Shown here: positions 33,425 to 41,542 of the stretch, piece by piece | How positions within the stretch are numbered: position 1 is the first letter of the stretch | Layout: each line of letters begins with the position of its first letter | Origin: Nostoc sp. FACHB-110 | Lineage (GTDB): Bacteria > Cyanobacteriota > Cyanobacteriia > Cyanobacteriales > Nostocaceae | DNA: 64,000 nt | Assembly (NCBI RefSeq): GCF_014697425.1 | Contig: NZ_JACJRU010000001.1 | Location: forward strand, 496,001 to 560,000 | Reading direction: 5' to 3' | Made by a program: the position numbers and the translations under genes | Notes under the pieces: generated by a model | Databases searched by the model: none | What the model saw: only the letters and a program-made list of their open reading frames with translations | What the model was told of the DNA's origin: nothing

Positions 33425-34486
33425 ATGAGTAGAACTCCTTACCAGCCGCCAAAAAAACCTAATTCAGCAGGTTCATCTAACCCAGAACTACCACCAAAGC
33501 CTTATGATTTCGTTTCTTTCCCGTCACAACGTCCTAACTCACAGCGTCCGGTGGGACATCATAAATATTTGAGCGATCGCCTACATGGTACACTCTACCT
33601 TACCCTGAAAGTGCAAACATCTCTGCACATATCAACCGGGATAGTTGCAATGGGTAGCGACATCGGGAGCAGGATTCCCCTAATTAAAACAATGGTGCAG
33701 GGTGTTGACCAAAAACTATCAATTCAAGGTAGTTCCCTCAAAGGCTGCATTCGGTCTGTATATGAAGCGATTACTAGAAGTTGTATCTGTAAGACTAAAG
33801 CAAACTATAGGCAAATTCCAGAAGGATATGGGAAAGAATGTAAAGTAGACATCCGAAAAGACACGAATAAAGTATGTGATGCTTGTCGTATATTTGGGGC
33901 ATTAAATTTTCAAGGATTACTTGAATTTAATGATGCTGTCTGTTTGAAATCTGGTTTCTCAAATGGGTTTATGCCTTCTTTACATTCTCCCCGCCCTCAC
34001 TGCAAGGCATATTATAAAGCTGGTAAAATAGCCGGACGTAAGTTTTATTATAATATGTCGAAATCTATTGACGAAGGAAAGGATAAAGGTATTTCTGTAC
34101 AGCAAGCTGATAGAGAATATACTTTTACAACACAGTTACATTTCAAAAATTTACATTCAGAAGAATTAGGAATGTTGTTAATTGTTTTAGGACAAGATAA
34201 AGAAAATTGTCCTATTGCTTTAAAAGTAGGTGGAGGTAAACCTATAGGTATGGGAACAATGACAGTAAATATAGATAAAATTGAGACATTGCATAATTTA
34301 ATATGCCGTTATTCGTTTTATGAACTCAGTAAAGATAATGAATTGATAGGAGAAAATTTAAAACAATTTATCAAAGAAAAAATTCAAGAAGCTATAAACT
34401 CAAATTTACTTCAAAAAGACCAATTAAAAGAATTAAAAGCCATCCTAAGCTATCCAAGTAACCACGAACCGCTATCACAATATTAG
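33425..34486 (+). CDS. RAMP protein with Cys cluster (TIGR03986-like)
   Basis: This 353-residue RAMP protein begins with a proline-rich tail containing KPYDFVSFPS, as in TIGR03986-type CRISPR proteins. The core has VQTSLHISTGIVAMGSDIGS, IQGSSLKGCIRSVYEAITRS, a Cys cluster (CICKTKAN, ECKVDIRK, VCDACRIFGALNF) that could bind zinc, and a late KVGGGKPIGMGTMTVN loop. The position equivalent to the slicer Asp of other Cas7 copies here reads SRIPLIK, with no Asp, so it may be a non-cutting capping or backbone subunit. The C-terminal 60 residues are helical and charged. Confidence 0.75.
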   Translation: MSRTPYQPPKKPNSAGSSNPELPPKPYDFVSFPSQRPNSQRPVGHHKYLSDRLHGTLYLTLKVQTSLHISTGIVAMGSDIGSRIPLIKTMVQGVDQKLSIQGSSLKGCIRSVYEAITRSCICKTKANYRQIPEGYGKECKVDIRKDTNKVCDACRIFGALNFQGLLEFNDAVCLKSGFSNGFMPSLHSPRPHCKAYYKAGKIAGRKFYYNMSKSIDEGKDKGISVQQADREYTFTTQLHFKNLHSEELGMLLIVLGQDKENCPIALKVGGGKPIGMGTMTVNIDKIETLHNLICRYSFYELSKDNELIGENLKQFIKEKIQEAINSNLLQKDQLKELKAILSYPSNHEPLSQY

Positions 34487-34488
34487 CT

Positions 34489-35130
34489 ATGACAATAACT
34501 GAATCTGCTTCGGAAACTATTACAGATGCACAGTGGGAAATTGCCCATGCGATCGCTCTTACTTTAGTAAAAGATGATACTGATGTCAATGAAGTAGGCA
34601 AAGCCGTTGCTTATCTGCGTGGTTACATTCATCAACCAGATGCAACTTCCAGGTTTTTCAAATATCTCAAAACCTTGGTAAGCAACGGTAGACAAATAGG
34701 ACACAGTAAAAAAACAACAGACTATTACATTAGTATCGATAAAGCCTGTAGTGATTATCTCAAAAGTATTAATGATGCTCACACCATCCTGCAAATTTTA
34801 GGCTGGGTATCTCGCCTCATGCGTTATTACAAAGATGCTGGCGTTCCCATTGGTGAAATTGCTACTCCCACCGCACCACCTCCAGAGTCAGCGCGTCAGG
34901 CGGAAATAGCCAAAGTTGCTAAATCTCAGGACTTTAAAGTTGACCAAATATTAGATGCAGTTGTTACGAAGATTAATGGTAACAAGGTCACTTATGAAAT
35001 TTTGGGGACAATTAAGTTAACTGAGAAAGAACCGAAGAAAGCAGCTTCTCTCCACGAAGGACAGACGGTTCAGGTAAAAATTGTTTCTCTCAAAGATGAT
35101 GGAAGCATGAAGAGCGTTAAGTGTATTTAG
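34489..35130 (+). CDS. Csm2/Cas11-like helical protein with OB/S1-like C-terminal domain
   Basis: This 213-residue protein has an N-terminal helical part (residues 10-125) with RFFKYLKTLVSNGRQIGHSK, KTTDYYISIDKACSDYLKSI and LGWVSRLMRYYKDAG, a pattern like type III small subunits. After a proline-rich linker (TPTAPPPESA) a beta-rich C-terminal part from about 150 reads FKVDQILDAVVTKINGNKVT and ASLHEGQTVQVKIVSLKDDG, which looks like an OB or S1 RNA-binding fold. It starts 2 bp after the RAMP gene and closes the long cas operon. Function is inferred from shape and place only. Confidence 0.6.
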   Translation: MTITESASETITDAQWEIAHAIALTLVKDDTDVNEVGKAVAYLRGYIHQPDATSRFFKYLKTLVSNGRQIGHSKKTTDYYISIDKACSDYLKSINDAHTILQILGWVSRLMRYYKDAGVPIGEIATPTAPPPESARQAEIAKVAKSQDFKVDQILDAVVTKINGNKVTYEILGTIKLTEKEPKKAASLHEGQTVQVKIVSLKDDGSMKSVKCI

Positions 35131-35221
35131 ATTGTTATTAGCGTATAAAAACATGACAAAATTTGATGATATTGGCTGAAAAATACCGTATAATAAGCGT
35201 GTATTTTTAAAAGGGCATATT

Positions 35222-35401
35222 ATGACTGAATCAAGGTCAAACCTCAAAACAGGAATGGATTCTTATTCTGCATTGACGCATTGTAACTCTTTCCAACAAC
35301 AGTTTTATACTGTTGTTGAGTATCAAGTAACACTCAAAGTTGCTACTTGTTCTCCTGTTTCACTTGCTTTAAACCCTAGTTTCATTATTAAAGTAGGCTA
35401 A
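35222..35401 (+). CDS. Small ORF, 59 aa, with own promoter-like box and terminator
   Basis: A 59-codon frame starts at 35222 and ends TAA at 35401, followed 21 bp later by a strong hairpin. A TATAAT lies at about 35190, inside CCGTATAATAAG. The peptide is rich in Ser, Thr and aliphatic residues (QVTLKVATCSPVSLALNPSF) and has no known motif. The ribosome site is weak. It is unclear if the transcript works as a peptide, a small RNA or neither. Confidence 0.35.
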   Translation: MTESRSNLKTGMDSYSALTHCNSFQQQFYTVVEYQVTLKVATCSPVSLALNPSFIIKVG

Positions 35402-35422
35402 GACCAAAACTCTCATCCTACG

Positions 35423-35450
35423 GTCAGCTCTACTTTATTGTAGAGCTGAC
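35423..35450 (+). terminator. Perfect 11-bp hairpin after the cas operon
   Basis: GTCAGCTCTAC (35423-35433) and GTAGAGCTGAC (35440-35450) pair perfectly around TTTATT. Only a weak T-rich tail follows (TTGATTT). It is the first clear transcription stop after the cas genes. Confidence 0.65.
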
Positions 35451-35534
35451 TTGATTTAGAATTTAGAGCAAGCAAATACTGTACTGGATTTGCTTCTCTA
35501 ATTATTAGATAAAATAGGAGGCTACAAGTAGATT

Positions 35535-35756
35535 ATGAGTCAACAAGACAACAAAGTGTTATTTGTTACTGGTGTGCGTATTGCTATTGACGAGGAACAT
35601 CGGATATTGATAGCAGGAATGCTTTCAAAAAATCCATTTGTGGAAGATGAACAGGAATCATCATTAACTGCACATTCCATAAATTTTGCATTTACTCGAC
35701 AGCACGCCGCATTTTTGAGAGATAGGTTAGATGAATTTTTGAAGGGAGAAGTATGA
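35535..35756 (+). CDS. Hypothetical protein, 73 aa, first gene of HEPN cassette
   Basis: A small acidic protein with FVTGVRIAIDEEHRILIAGM near the N-terminus and a C-terminal helix FTRQHAAFLRDRLDEFLKGE. AGGAGG lies about 14 nt upstream of the ATG. Its stop overlaps the next start as ATGA, so the two are translationally coupled. The family is not recognised. The small size and coupling to a second unknown protein and a HEPN protein suggest a toxin-antitoxin-like or accessory defence cassette, which is inference. Confidence 0.5.
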   Translation: MSQQDNKVLFVTGVRIAIDEEHRILIAGMLSKNPFVEDEQESSLTAHSINFAFTRQHAAFLRDRLDEFLKGEV

Positions 35757-36253
35757 CTTATATTAGGAGTTCAACGCAGAATCATTTATTGTCCAAGTCT
35801 GAATCAAAATTTGAGACTAAAACTAATTGGAGTAAACCTAATTCGTCTCATTTGCGCTTAGTTTCTTCCAAAACTCCAAAAAGTTCTGCATTGATTCCTC
35901 CTGAAATACCACAATTGGTTGAAGAACTAGTTCAAAAAATAAAAGAGGTAAGAATAGTCAAAGCCATAGCTATAAAATTCCCAGATATTCATTGGATTGA
36001 TTTTGAAATTGAGTTAGAGGGAAACATTGATTTATCTGATGAAACCTGGGATAAAATCCAGGATATTGTTATTGACTGTGAATGGAAATTAAGAGATGAT
36101 TCTGGCGAGAGGTGGTATTTTCGTCCTCAATTAGTAGATAGGTTTTGTGTGCTTGGAGATGAAGTAATAGCTGATTCCGAGAATAGACAAAACACAGAAA
36201 TGAGCAGATTCAGAATATTGTCAAGCAATACTCCCAGATACATAGAAATTTAA
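35753..36253 (+). CDS. Hypothetical protein, 166 aa, middle gene of HEPN cassette
   Basis: The first 50 residues are polar and likely disordered; the core begins at EELVQKIKEVRIVKAIAIKF and continues with WIDFEIELEGNIDLSDETWD and IVIDCEWKLRDDSGERWYFR. It has alternating beta and helix and no known catalytic motif. It overlaps the preceding gene by 4 nt and is followed 27 bp later by a HEPN protein, giving a three-gene unit. The family is not recognised. Confidence 0.5.
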   Translation: MTYIRSSTQNHLLSKSESKFETKTNWSKPNSSHLRLVSSKTPKSSALIPPEIPQLVEELVQKIKEVRIVKAIAIKFPDIHWIDFEIELEGNIDLSDETWDKIQDIVIDCEWKLRDDSGERWYFRPQLVDRFCVLGDEVIADSENRQNTEMSRFRILSSNTPRYIEI

Positions 36254-36280
36254 TTATCTCTGCTTATCTACCAACAGATC

Positions 36281-36700
36281 ATGGTATATGCACGCTACCA
36301 GGAGCAAGCTCGAAGTAATGAAGAAGCAGCACGCCTTATTGAAAAAGACTATCCTGATTGGGCTGTAACTATGTGCTTTTATGCTGCATTGCACTGGGTA
36401 AAGTGTTATGCAGCTCAAGCAGGGTATGATATGGAAAAGTTACAATCTCATGACGAACATCGGGGCTATCTTTATGACCTTGCTTATGAAAAACTCAAAA
36501 AAAGAGAATTGCATCAACTTTATGATGATTTGCATGGTGCTAGTGAGAAAGCTAGATACTTTAAAAGTAGTAGCCATAGAAGGAGTGTTCAACCCATTAG
36601 AGATGACAATGCAATAAATTATTTTAGAACTCACAAGCGAGAAGTTAATGCGGCTTTTGATAAATTACAACAGATAAAAGATATATTACAAATAAGTTAA
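36281..36700 (+). CDS. HEPN-domain protein
   Basis: This 139-residue all-helical protein fits the HEPN superfamily: DYPDWAVTMCFYAALHWVKC at residues 26-45, SHDEHRGYLYDLAYEKL, and LYDDLHGASEKARYFKSS, the order seen in stand-alone HEPN proteins. HEPN proteins are often RNases, with an RxxxxH active site, or partners of nucleotidyltransferase antitoxins. A clear RxxxxH was not found, so nuclease activity is uncertain. It is the last gene of the unit after the cas operon and just before relics of CRISPR repeats. Confidence 0.6.
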   Translation: MVYARYQEQARSNEEAARLIEKDYPDWAVTMCFYAALHWVKCYAAQAGYDMEKLQSHDEHRGYLYDLAYEKLKKRELHQLYDDLHGASEKARYFKSSSHRRSVQPIRDDNAINYFRTHKREVNAAFDKLQQIKDILQIS

Positions 36701-37252
36701 GTTAAAATATTTATTACGGTCAATTCCCGCAAGGGAACGGAAACAAACACTCGTCATGTGCTGAATAGGACTCAATTCCTGTTACCAGATTGATTCTATG
36801 CAACGGCGAAAATATTAATCCGTGAGATGCTGGATGATTAAATTTATTAGTCTCCCATCTCTCTTCCCCGCAAGGGGACTAAAACTACAAAAAATCTAAG
36901 ACAAACTTTCGAGATAGCTAGAGGATGAACGAAAGATATGAAAACAAAGTCTTATAGAACCCATTTGACATCTAAGAAGGTGCTGCAAGTCTCTTAAGCA
37001 TCAGCCGAATGATGGTTTATATCATGTCCGGCAAATCAGTTATGATTCAACACATCTGTGCAAAAACGACAAAACCCTCTCCCCTGCTCCCTGCGTCCTT
37101 AATGATAAGTCTTTAGCAGGACATGATATCATCAGCTATCAAAGTAAAAAATGGGAAGTTGCACCTATCCAAGGATCAGGGTAATGCACTCTTGATTACT
37201 GATAGACTCAGGAAAAATTTGATTTAGCTATGGTGATGAATAGCCTAGCAAA
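36701..37252. other. Intergenic region with two degenerate CRISPR repeats
   Basis: TTCCCGCAAGGGAACGGAAAC (ending 36744) and CTTCCCCGCAAGGGGACTAAAAC-like sequence (36861-36886) both keep the hairpin and the GAAAC-like end of the array repeat, but they are 116 nt apart and differ from each other. They look like remnants of an older array that has lost repeats. The rest of the region, to 37252, is without gene or repeat that can be supported. Confidence 0.55.
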
Positions 37253-37597
37253 TTACCTGTTATATCTGCGATCTCTGTTAGGACGGAAATCTCTGTTATT
37301 TCCACGATGTATATCGTATCTGCTATTTCTCACTGAAAATTGAGCGCGACAACCATTTCTTACCCAAACACGGTTACGACTGCTACCCCAATTACCTCGA
37401 CAACTAGCATCAGATAATTGTCTAACGAATCTGATTGTACCTGCTGTGGGAACTCTACAAGTATTCCTGCGATTATTTTGGCTTTCACAAGTAATTACTT
37501 GTTGTGCTGCGGCTGGGGGAGCAGTACTTAAAAGAGTACCAATGCTAATACTTGCAACCATAAAAGTTGCAGCTATGAATGGCAGACGAACGACCAT
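37253..37597 (-). CDS. Secreted DUF3011-family protein
   Basis: This 114-residue protein has a signal peptide (hydrophobic core about residues 5-25, cleavage after PPAAAQ) and a DUF3011-like core. Core marks are ITCESQNNRRNTCRV, RFVRQLSDASCRGNWG and VWVRNGCRAQFSV, with paired Cys likely forming disulfides. The C-terminus is Arg/Asn rich (NRDFRPNRDRRYNR). It would be exported to the periplasm or outside. Function of the family is unknown. It stands alone, with AT-rich spacers on both sides. Confidence 0.75.
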   Translation of the reverse strand: MVVRLPFIAATFMVASISIGTLLSTAPPAAAQQVITCESQNNRRNTCRVPTAGTIRFVRQLSDASCRGNWGSSRNRVWVRNGCRAQFSVRNSRYDIHRGNNRDFRPNRDRRYNR

Positions 37598-38452
37598 AAT
37601 GAATTTATGCTCCGTGAATAAAGTGCAATAGAAATTAGTTAATAATTACTAATTTTCTACCATGTTAATCATATAATTATAGCCATATCCTTAAATAGGA
37701 AAAAAGTCATGAATTCATTTGTGCTGAAAGTCATATTTTTCAATTTTTTCTAAATGAATTAGTCAGAATATAGGAATGATTCAGCACCTAGGAATCAGAC
37801 ATCGCTTCTCATTTTATTAACTAGTATCATTCCCTAGATAGATGTTTTTGTGATTAACTTTTGAGATGTATCTTGAGCAACCACAACAAATATAATTTTT
37901 TTATCTATACACTCACTATTTATTATCAATTCAATAAGCTGTTATTAAAAGACTTGTTTTTGAGAGCCGATTGATTGAGAATATTCAGTGCAACCTCATG
38001 AAGAATAGTCAAGATTGACAATTGCAACGAGATTCTCTAATCAAAGTGGTAAAGTAGCGATCGCGCTTGGTAATGCGGACTAATAAAAGACCTATCTGGC
38101 AAAGCACGCGAAACTGTTGAATGAGAAACACTAGCTTGTCTAGGATATGTTCAAGTGAAATTTTTTGCTTTATGCACACGTTTGCATTATAATTCTAATT
38201 ATTAGCAAATTTACATCATCTGTCAATGTATAAAAACCGATTCAATGACTGAATAGACTTCAGGACTTACGCACAAAGTTTAACTGGACAGGCTCGGGTT
38301 AGAAGCGTAATAGTTAACATAAAAACCTATTACATACAGCATATTTCATCTATATGAGGTACATTTTTCTAGTCTCTAGCCTCAGCACCTTTCCCTGGAA
38401 ATGTGTACTACACACAACTGAAAAAAGCTAGATACATTCACTTTTAAAAAGT
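37598..38452. other. 855-bp AT-rich intergenic region
   Basis: No reading frame with a good start and composition is seen on either strand. At 38264-38280 there is CAGGACTTACGCACAAAG, a short motif that commonly marks ends of small mobile elements in cyanobacteria, but no partner end was found. A HIP1-like GCGATCGC is near 38057. Confidence 0.4.
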
Positions 38453-38953
38453 ATGAATGCCAAGTCAATGATTATCATCATTATGGGCGTTTCCGGAGCA
38501 GGTAAAACCACCATAGGAAAACTGCTAGCAAATTCTCTAGATTGGGAATTTAGTGATGCTGATGCTTTTCACCCGCTAAATAATGTGGAGAAAATGCAAA
38601 GTGGTATTTCTTTAACTGATGCTGACAGACTACCTTGGTTACAAGATTTACAAACAGCCATGAAAAATTGGCTACAAGCAAATAAAAATATGGTGTTGGC
38701 GTGTTCTGCTCTTAAAGAAAGCTATCGCCAATTGCTAGTGGTGCATAGAGATCGCATCAAACTAGTTTACCTCAAAGGCTCTTATGAATTAATTTATCAG
38801 CGGTTGCAAAATCGCCATAACCACTACATGAGCGAAACACTTCTCGATAGCCAATTTTCTACTTTAGAAGAACCATCAGACACTCTCTATATAGATGTGA
38901 GCGAGACACCAGAAGTAATTGTCCGCAACATCAGACAAGCTTTAAGAGTTTAG
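38453..38953 (+). CDS. gntK: Gluconokinase
   Basis: This 166-residue protein is a thermoresistant-type gluconokinase that would make 6-phosphogluconate from gluconate and ATP. It has the P-loop GVSGAGKTTIG at about residues 13-23, the substrate segment DADAFHPLNNVEKMQSG, LTDADRLPWLQDL, and ACSALKESYRQLL, with the lid HYMSETLLDSQFSTLEEP. Length is normal for the family. It feeds the oxidative pentose phosphate path, which matters for nitrogen-fixing cells. It is separated from neighbours by long spacers. Confidence 0.9.
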   Translation: MNAKSMIIIIMGVSGAGKTTIGKLLANSLDWEFSDADAFHPLNNVEKMQSGISLTDADRLPWLQDLQTAMKNWLQANKNMVLACSALKESYRQLLVVHRDRIKLVYLKGSYELIYQRLQNRHNHYMSETLLDSQFSTLEEPSDTLYIDVSETPEVIVRNIRQALRV

Positions 38954-38998
38954 TAAAAAAAACAGCGATCGCATCATGATCATGATAGGAGCAAACAA

Positions 38999-39355
38999 AT
39001 GTTTTTGAGATTAGCACAACAACATCAGCAAGTAGTTCAGGATTTAGTTATGAGCTTACAAGCTTTGTCAAAGGTTCTAGAAAAGCGTGGTTATTTTACT
39101 TCTTTTTATACCTGCGGCGACCAAATCAAGAGTGCTTCATTTATGGTGAGTTTAGGAGAAAAGCATTTGATTCGATTTTTAGTCTCTGATTATGGAATTA
39201 CTTGGATGGAACTTTGGGATGACAGGGAATTAATGAAATTAGAAGGTGCAGAAGCCATCAGACAATTAGAGGAATTATCATCTATAGTGAGATATCCACA
39301 ACAAGTAAGAATTCAGAATTCAAAAGTCAGGATTCAGAATATTTCTAGAATCTGA
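38999..39355 (+). CDS. Hypothetical cyanobacterial protein, 118 aa
   Basis: A small soluble protein preceded by AGGAG with good spacing. It has an N-terminal helix (LAQQHQQVVQDLVMSLQALS) and a beta part with YFTSFYTCGDQIKSASFMVS and IRFLVSDYGITWMELWDD. The tail reads through a short repeat (RIQNSKVRIQN) that looks like translated spacer DNA, so the native C-terminus may have been extended. The family is not recognised. Confidence 0.5.
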   Translation: MFLRLAQQHQQVVQDLVMSLQALSKVLEKRGYFTSFYTCGDQIKSASFMVSLGEKHLIRFLVSDYGITWMELWDDRELMKLEGAEAIRQLEELSSIVRYPQQVRIQNSKVRIQNISRI

Positions 39356-39525
39356 ATAATATTTCCTGACTAAATATATAAAGTCAGACTAAATTCATGA
39401 AAAATTCTGATTTATGACTCCTGTGTCTTTAATTGTTACATATTTTTCATATCATTAAAAACTCTTGATTACTGAAACTAGTCATGTAATATTTAAAATT
39501 GAAATTATTCTAATTCAGGTATTTT

Positions 39526-39660
39526 ATGAGCGACAAAAATAAATCTTTGCCTGTAGATTTAGACGATACAGAGAAAGAGAAATTACGTCAACTTGCCATT
39601 AAATGGGGTGTTAGTTTATCTGGCGCGATCAAGAAGTTAATTAAAGAAGCTCCCTTGTAA
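39526..39660 (+). CDS. Small ribbon-helix-helix-like protein, 44 aa
   Basis: A 44-codon gene from ATG 39526 to TAA 39660. The peptide has a short strand (LPVDLDDTEKEKL) followed by two helices (RQLAIKWGVSLSGAIKKLIK), the pattern of the ribbon-helix-helix DNA-binding fold used by small repressors and antitoxins. It stands without an adjacent toxin gene. Composition is clearly protein-like, despite the short length. Confidence 0.5.
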   Translation: MSDKNKSLPVDLDDTEKEKLRQLAIKWGVSLSGAIKKLIKEAPL

Positions 39661-40059
39661 GGAATAGCATAACTAGTTGTGATTAATGAAGGTTGTTCTG
39701 CTTAAAAGTTATGAGCAGAACAACCTTAGAGGATGTTTGGAAAGTCTAATTTATTACTTGTCTTGGCGATTAGAAATCGCGCGCCACTGAGGGAGTCGGG
39801 GAACTCGCCCAACGCAGTGGCTTGGCTACACAGACAAAACCCCTGACGCTCCTGCGTCGCTAAAGCTACGCTAACGGGTTCGCCAGTCGCCTGCGGAGGG
39901 AAACCCTACCAAGAGCGCTGGTCTCACCACCTGCGTGGGTTCAAAACCCTTGATTTTTAATTAGTCCGCGCAGGTGGTCACTGAGCTTGTCGAAGTGCGG
40001 ACTTTGTTTGTGTAGTAGCGAATTCTATTCGCCCAAAACTTTTAAAACATGCTCTTAGA
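39661..40059. repeat. Intergenic repeat cluster
   Basis: The stretch 39780-39960 contains GCGTCGCTAAAGCTACGC, AGTCGCCTGCGGAGGGAAAC and a CACCACCTGCGTGGGTTC hairpin with matching CGCAGGTGGT later. These are dispersed repeats of the genome type. No gene or tRNA is seen. Confidence 0.45.
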
Positions 40060-41004
40060 CTAACGCCTTGTAATTTTTACAGTATTTGGCTTACCTCGGT
40101 AACATCCAACTGTGTAAGGATACTCCCACGTAGCATGATAATGGTAAAGCTTTTGTTTTTTGCCATCCCAGGTAATTTCATGAGTGTGACCGTGGCAGGC
40201 ATCTAAATCAGAATTAGTCAGAATTTTACCATTCTCTCCACAATGACCATAAATGCCAAACCCATCAAAAGCATAACCAACTAAGGCAGAGTGTTCTTGA
40301 CACTGAGCTTCTAGACAGGATGTCAGACTATGGTAGTGATATGCGCCTCCTCTTTCTGGATGTCCTTGACAACGATCTTGAATTTCGTGAGCCACTGCAT
40401 CTTCCCCACGCTCATCAACAGCATTGAAAAAGTATCCGCCATTAAGGAGAACACCAATCGCTCCCATTGGTAAGCATGATGAGTCTTGGGCGACTGTAGG
40501 CATAGTTGGTAGTTGAATTTGGTATGCTTGAGCCGTAATCGCATTGGGATTGCGATCATAAGCGTAAGCATCATCTTTAACTGAGATAGGAAAATTCCCT
40601 GTGACACTTTTGGGTAGCCTGTTACTGCTAATGGTGCGAGTATTATTTTTTTGCCTAATTTGGAATTGACTAGGCCAACTAACTGCACCATCAACAATTG
40701 GTTTAACCGTTAAGTTATAAGTGCCGTCTGCTTGAATCCAATCTCCACTGGCGTGCGCTCCGCCTGTTCTTCTAAATCGGGTTCTGCATGACCAAACATA
40801 ACCAGTTTTCGGTTGCGTCGAAATTCGCCCATCGCCGATTGGTAAATGTTTCAGGTCAATACTAGTTGTCTTGGTTATATTGTTTGCCAATTGTGCAGTA
40901 GGAGACTTTGAGCAAAACTTGAATGTGATTGCTTGGCTAGCGTGAGACCATACAAAAAATAAGGCCACACAAATGACGAACATTCGGACAAAACGAAGTT
41001 TCAT
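40060..41004 (-). CDS. Secreted YHYH-domain protein
   Basis: This 314-residue protein has a signal peptide (hydrophobic core at residues 8-25) and a C-terminal YHYH domain. Key segments are GGAYHYHSLTSCLEAQCQEH, YAFDGFGIYGHCGENGKILT, LDACHGHTHEITWDGKKQKL and YHYHATWEYPYTVGCYRGKP. The many His and Cys suggest metal binding outside the plasma membrane. The biochemical role of the family is not established. It lies downstream of the lipoprotein and efflux genes on the same strand, 145 bp away, so it may or may not belong to that unit. Confidence 0.78.
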   Translation of the reverse strand: MKLRFVRMFVICVALFFVWSHASQAITFKFCSKSPTAQLANNITKTTSIDLKHLPIGDGRISTQPKTGYVWSCRTRFRRTGGAHASGDWIQADGTYNLTVKPIVDGAVSWPSQFQIRQKNNTRTISSNRLPKSVTGNFPISVKDDAYAYDRNPNAITAQAYQIQLPTMPTVAQDSSCLPMGAIGVLLNGGYFFNAVDERGEDAVAHEIQDRCQGHPERGGAYHYHSLTSCLEAQCQEHSALVGYAFDGFGIYGHCGENGKILTNSDLDACHGHTHEITWDGKKQKLYHYHATWEYPYTVGCYRGKPNTVKITRR

Positions 41005-41149
41005 ACTAGACTCTAAACACAGATAAAATTGGCAAAGCTAATTCTTTTGAGCTAGGAAAGTTGCAGAACTCGATATTTTATTTTCTTATACCTGTTGAGT
41101 TTTTCTAGGCATAAGCATCACACACAATTCAGCACTTTTTCAACTACAG

Positions 41150-41482
41150 TTATTTAGGCGTAGAAGATGGATCACCGGGAGGATGGGGTGGTAGCCCCAG
41201 AGCTTCAATTAATTTGCTCTCGGTTACACCTAATTTAGTGGCTGCACCTTTAAGATCAGGACGTGGAGGAGGGCTAGATAAAGGCTGTGTTGGTGGTTGT
41301 TCTGGTACTCCTAGAGCCGACTTTAATTGAGTTTCAGTCACTCCTAATTTTTTGGCAGCCAAGGCAAAATCAATGCGTGGAGGTGGTTGTAGTGCGCCAG
41401 GGCCATTGGGTGGTGTGAACATATTACAAGCTCCTATTGTTAATGAAAGAGTAATTAGTATGAATAATTGATTAATCCGCAT
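41150..41482 (-). CDS. Small lipoprotein with duplicated LGVTE motif
   Basis: This 110-residue protein, read from ATG 41482, has a lipoprotein signal MRINQLFILITLSLTIGAC. The mature part carries two similar units, AAKKLGVTETQLKSALGVP and AATKLGVTESKLIEALGLP, separated by proline-rich linkers. Each unit looks like a small helical motif with a GVT turn. An in-frame ATG 39 nt earlier would spoil the signal and was rejected. It follows the efflux ATPase by 60 bp, so it may be a periplasmic part of that exporter. Function is unknown. Confidence 0.65.
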   Translation of the reverse strand: MRINQLFILITLSLTIGACNMFTPPNGPGALQPPPRIDFALAAKKLGVTETQLKSALGVPEQPPTQPLSSPPPRPDLKGAATKLGVTESKLIEALGLPPHPPGDPSSTPK

Positions 41483-41542
41483 CAAAATCTCATTCCTATT
41501 TATGTAGTCATCTGTTTGCAAATTGCTTAATCCTCCAAATGT

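Noticed and set aside
38264..38282. Mobile element end (AGGACTTACGCA motif)
   Set aside because: No partner end or transposase was found nearby, so it is not listed as an element.
39930..39990. GGTTCAAAACCC sequence resembling a tRNA T-arm
   Set aside because: No acceptor or anticodon stem could be built around it; it lies in an intergenic repeat cluster.
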